A DNA stretch of 64,000 bases from Lachnospiraceae bacterium UBA7050. Lineage in GTDB: Bacteria > Bacillota > Clostridia > Lachnospirales > Lachnospiraceae. Shown here piece by piece: positions 63,498 to 64,000 of the stretch. The DNA is taken from contig DLAJ01000002.1 in the NCBI GenBank assembly GCA_002493905.1, forward strand, positions 1 through 64,000. Reading direction: 5' to 3'. Under the pieces are notes generated by a model. The model had not been told where the DNA came from. It saw only the letters and a program-made list of their open reading frames with translations, and made no database searches. The translations under genes were made by a program, and so were the position numbers. Numbering within the stretch: position 1 is the stretch's first letter; every line of letters starts with the position of its first letter.

Positions 63498-64000
63498 GTG
63501 TCAAAAAAAGAAGATATTTTTTTCGATTCAAGAGACGGGAAAACGAGAATTCACGGTGTTATCTGGAAGCCGGACTGCATGACCGGCGAGCATCCGCGCA
63601 ATCCGCGGTGTGTTCTCCAGATCGTGCATGGTATGGAAGAGTATGTGGAACGCTATGACGAATTTGCGCGTTATATGAACGAACATGACATATGTGTCAT
63701 CGGAGAAGATCACCTCGGACATGGGCAGTCCGTTAAAGAGAAAAAAGATTTGGGGTATTTCTGCCCGGGCGATGCCGCGACGGTGGTGGTGCGCGATGCG
63801 CACCGTCTGAAAAAAATCGTGCAGGAACAGCTTCCAGATGTACCGTTCCTGATTCTGGGGCACAGCATGGGTTCGTTTATTGTACGAAATTATATCTGCC
63901 GCTACGGGACGGGGATTTCCGGCGCTATCATCGCGGGAACCGGCTCAAAATCCAGAATCGTGCTCGGCGCGGGGAAAGTGACGACAAGGGTGATGGCACT
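63498..64000 (+). CDS. Alpha/beta hydrolase, monoacylglycerol lipase-like (partial)
   Basis: The first 167 or so residues of a serine hydrolase, cut by the window end. IVHGMEEYVERYDEFARYM, GEDHLGHGQSV and the nucleophile elbow ILGHSMGSFIVRNY are typical of the lysophospholipase/monoacylglycerol lipase (Hydrolase_4) group. Later Asp and His of the triad lie outside the window. GTG codons at 63495 and 63498 are both possible starts after AGGAGGT (63484-63490). It begins 12 nt after the metG stop and so probably shares its T-box-controlled transcript. Confidence 0.9.
   Translation, partial: MSKKEDIFFDSRDGKTRIHGVIWKPDCMTGEHPRNPRCVLQIVHGMEEYVERYDEFARYMNEHDICVIGEDHLGHGQSVKEKKDLGYFCPGDAATVVVRDAHRLKKIVQEQLPDVPFLILGHSMGSFIVRNYICRYGTGISGAIIAGTGSKSRIVLGAGKVTTRVMA

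Overview
The window looks like the chromosome of a spore-forming gut Clostridium relative, most probably Lachnospiraceae. The grounds are a spore maturation protein (SpmB), a T-box leader in front of methionyl-tRNA synthetase, a split transketolase, repeated BlaI/M56 peptidase modules, and a Gram-positive starch locus with a membrane-anchored CBM26 protein. Base composition is mid-GC apart from a clearly AT-rich glycan block at about 48-57 kb. No rRNA or tRNA gene was seen.

Layout. 1-4928: the leader-distal part of a very large type I-C-like CRISPR array (74 recognisable repeats plus one decayed repeat); the cas genes and leader must lie left of the window. 5.4-10 kb: spmB, a BlaI/M56 regulatory pair, a flavin-type small oxidoreductase and a membrane-tethered Mrr-like nuclease. 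9.4-17.7 kb: a MacB/FtsX-type ABC exporter with an unusual repeat-bearing coiled coil, a CE2-like esterase, and a three-gene ABC importer related to TrpXYZ. 17.9-23.2 kb: a MarR regulator, a DUF885 protein, a coiled-coil membrane protein and split transketolase. 23.2-30.6 kb (minus strand): a starch/maltodextrin operon in the order CBM26 x3 surface protein, MalE, MalF, MalG, GH13 enzyme, LacI regulator. 31-35.5 kb: a secreted papain-like peptidase, two paralogous unknown membrane proteins, an S51 peptidase and an LprI-like lipoprotein. 35.6-41.3 kb: two more BlaI/M56 modules in tandem, the second an M56 protein fused to an M23 (LytM) domain. 41.4-42.7 kb: an XRE regulator divergent from a small secreted protein. 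42.8-60.7 kb: a surface glycan region with glycosyltransferases, fucosyltransferase, flippase, acyltransferase and two paralogous GT-C-like membrane proteins, interrupted by Rpn-type transposase genes. 60.9-64 kb: Met T-box, metG, and the start of an alpha/beta hydrolase.

How the genes work together. The starch operon is self-contained apart from an ABC ATPase: surface binding of starch, capture and import of maltodextrins, cytoplasmic cleavage, and local LacI control, with paired hairpins between genes that could set relative expression. The three BlaI/M56 modules share the same design, with twin palindromic operators overlapping a TTGACA promoter, but have entirely different extracellular domains, so they look like paralogous envelope-signal sensors. 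The glycan cluster should make and export a fucose-containing surface polymer. Its AT-rich core and flanking paralogues suggest acquisition or replacement by recombination.

The strongest candidates for undescribed biology are the BlaI-linked M56-M23 fusion whose M23 domain has Asn where the conserved catalytic His is expected, the second M56 protein with a roughly 460-residue unrecognised ectodomain, the in-array switch of CRISPR repeat type, and the 21-nt inverted repeats bracketing a lone coiled-coil gene. All function calls come from reading the sequence; no database search was run.
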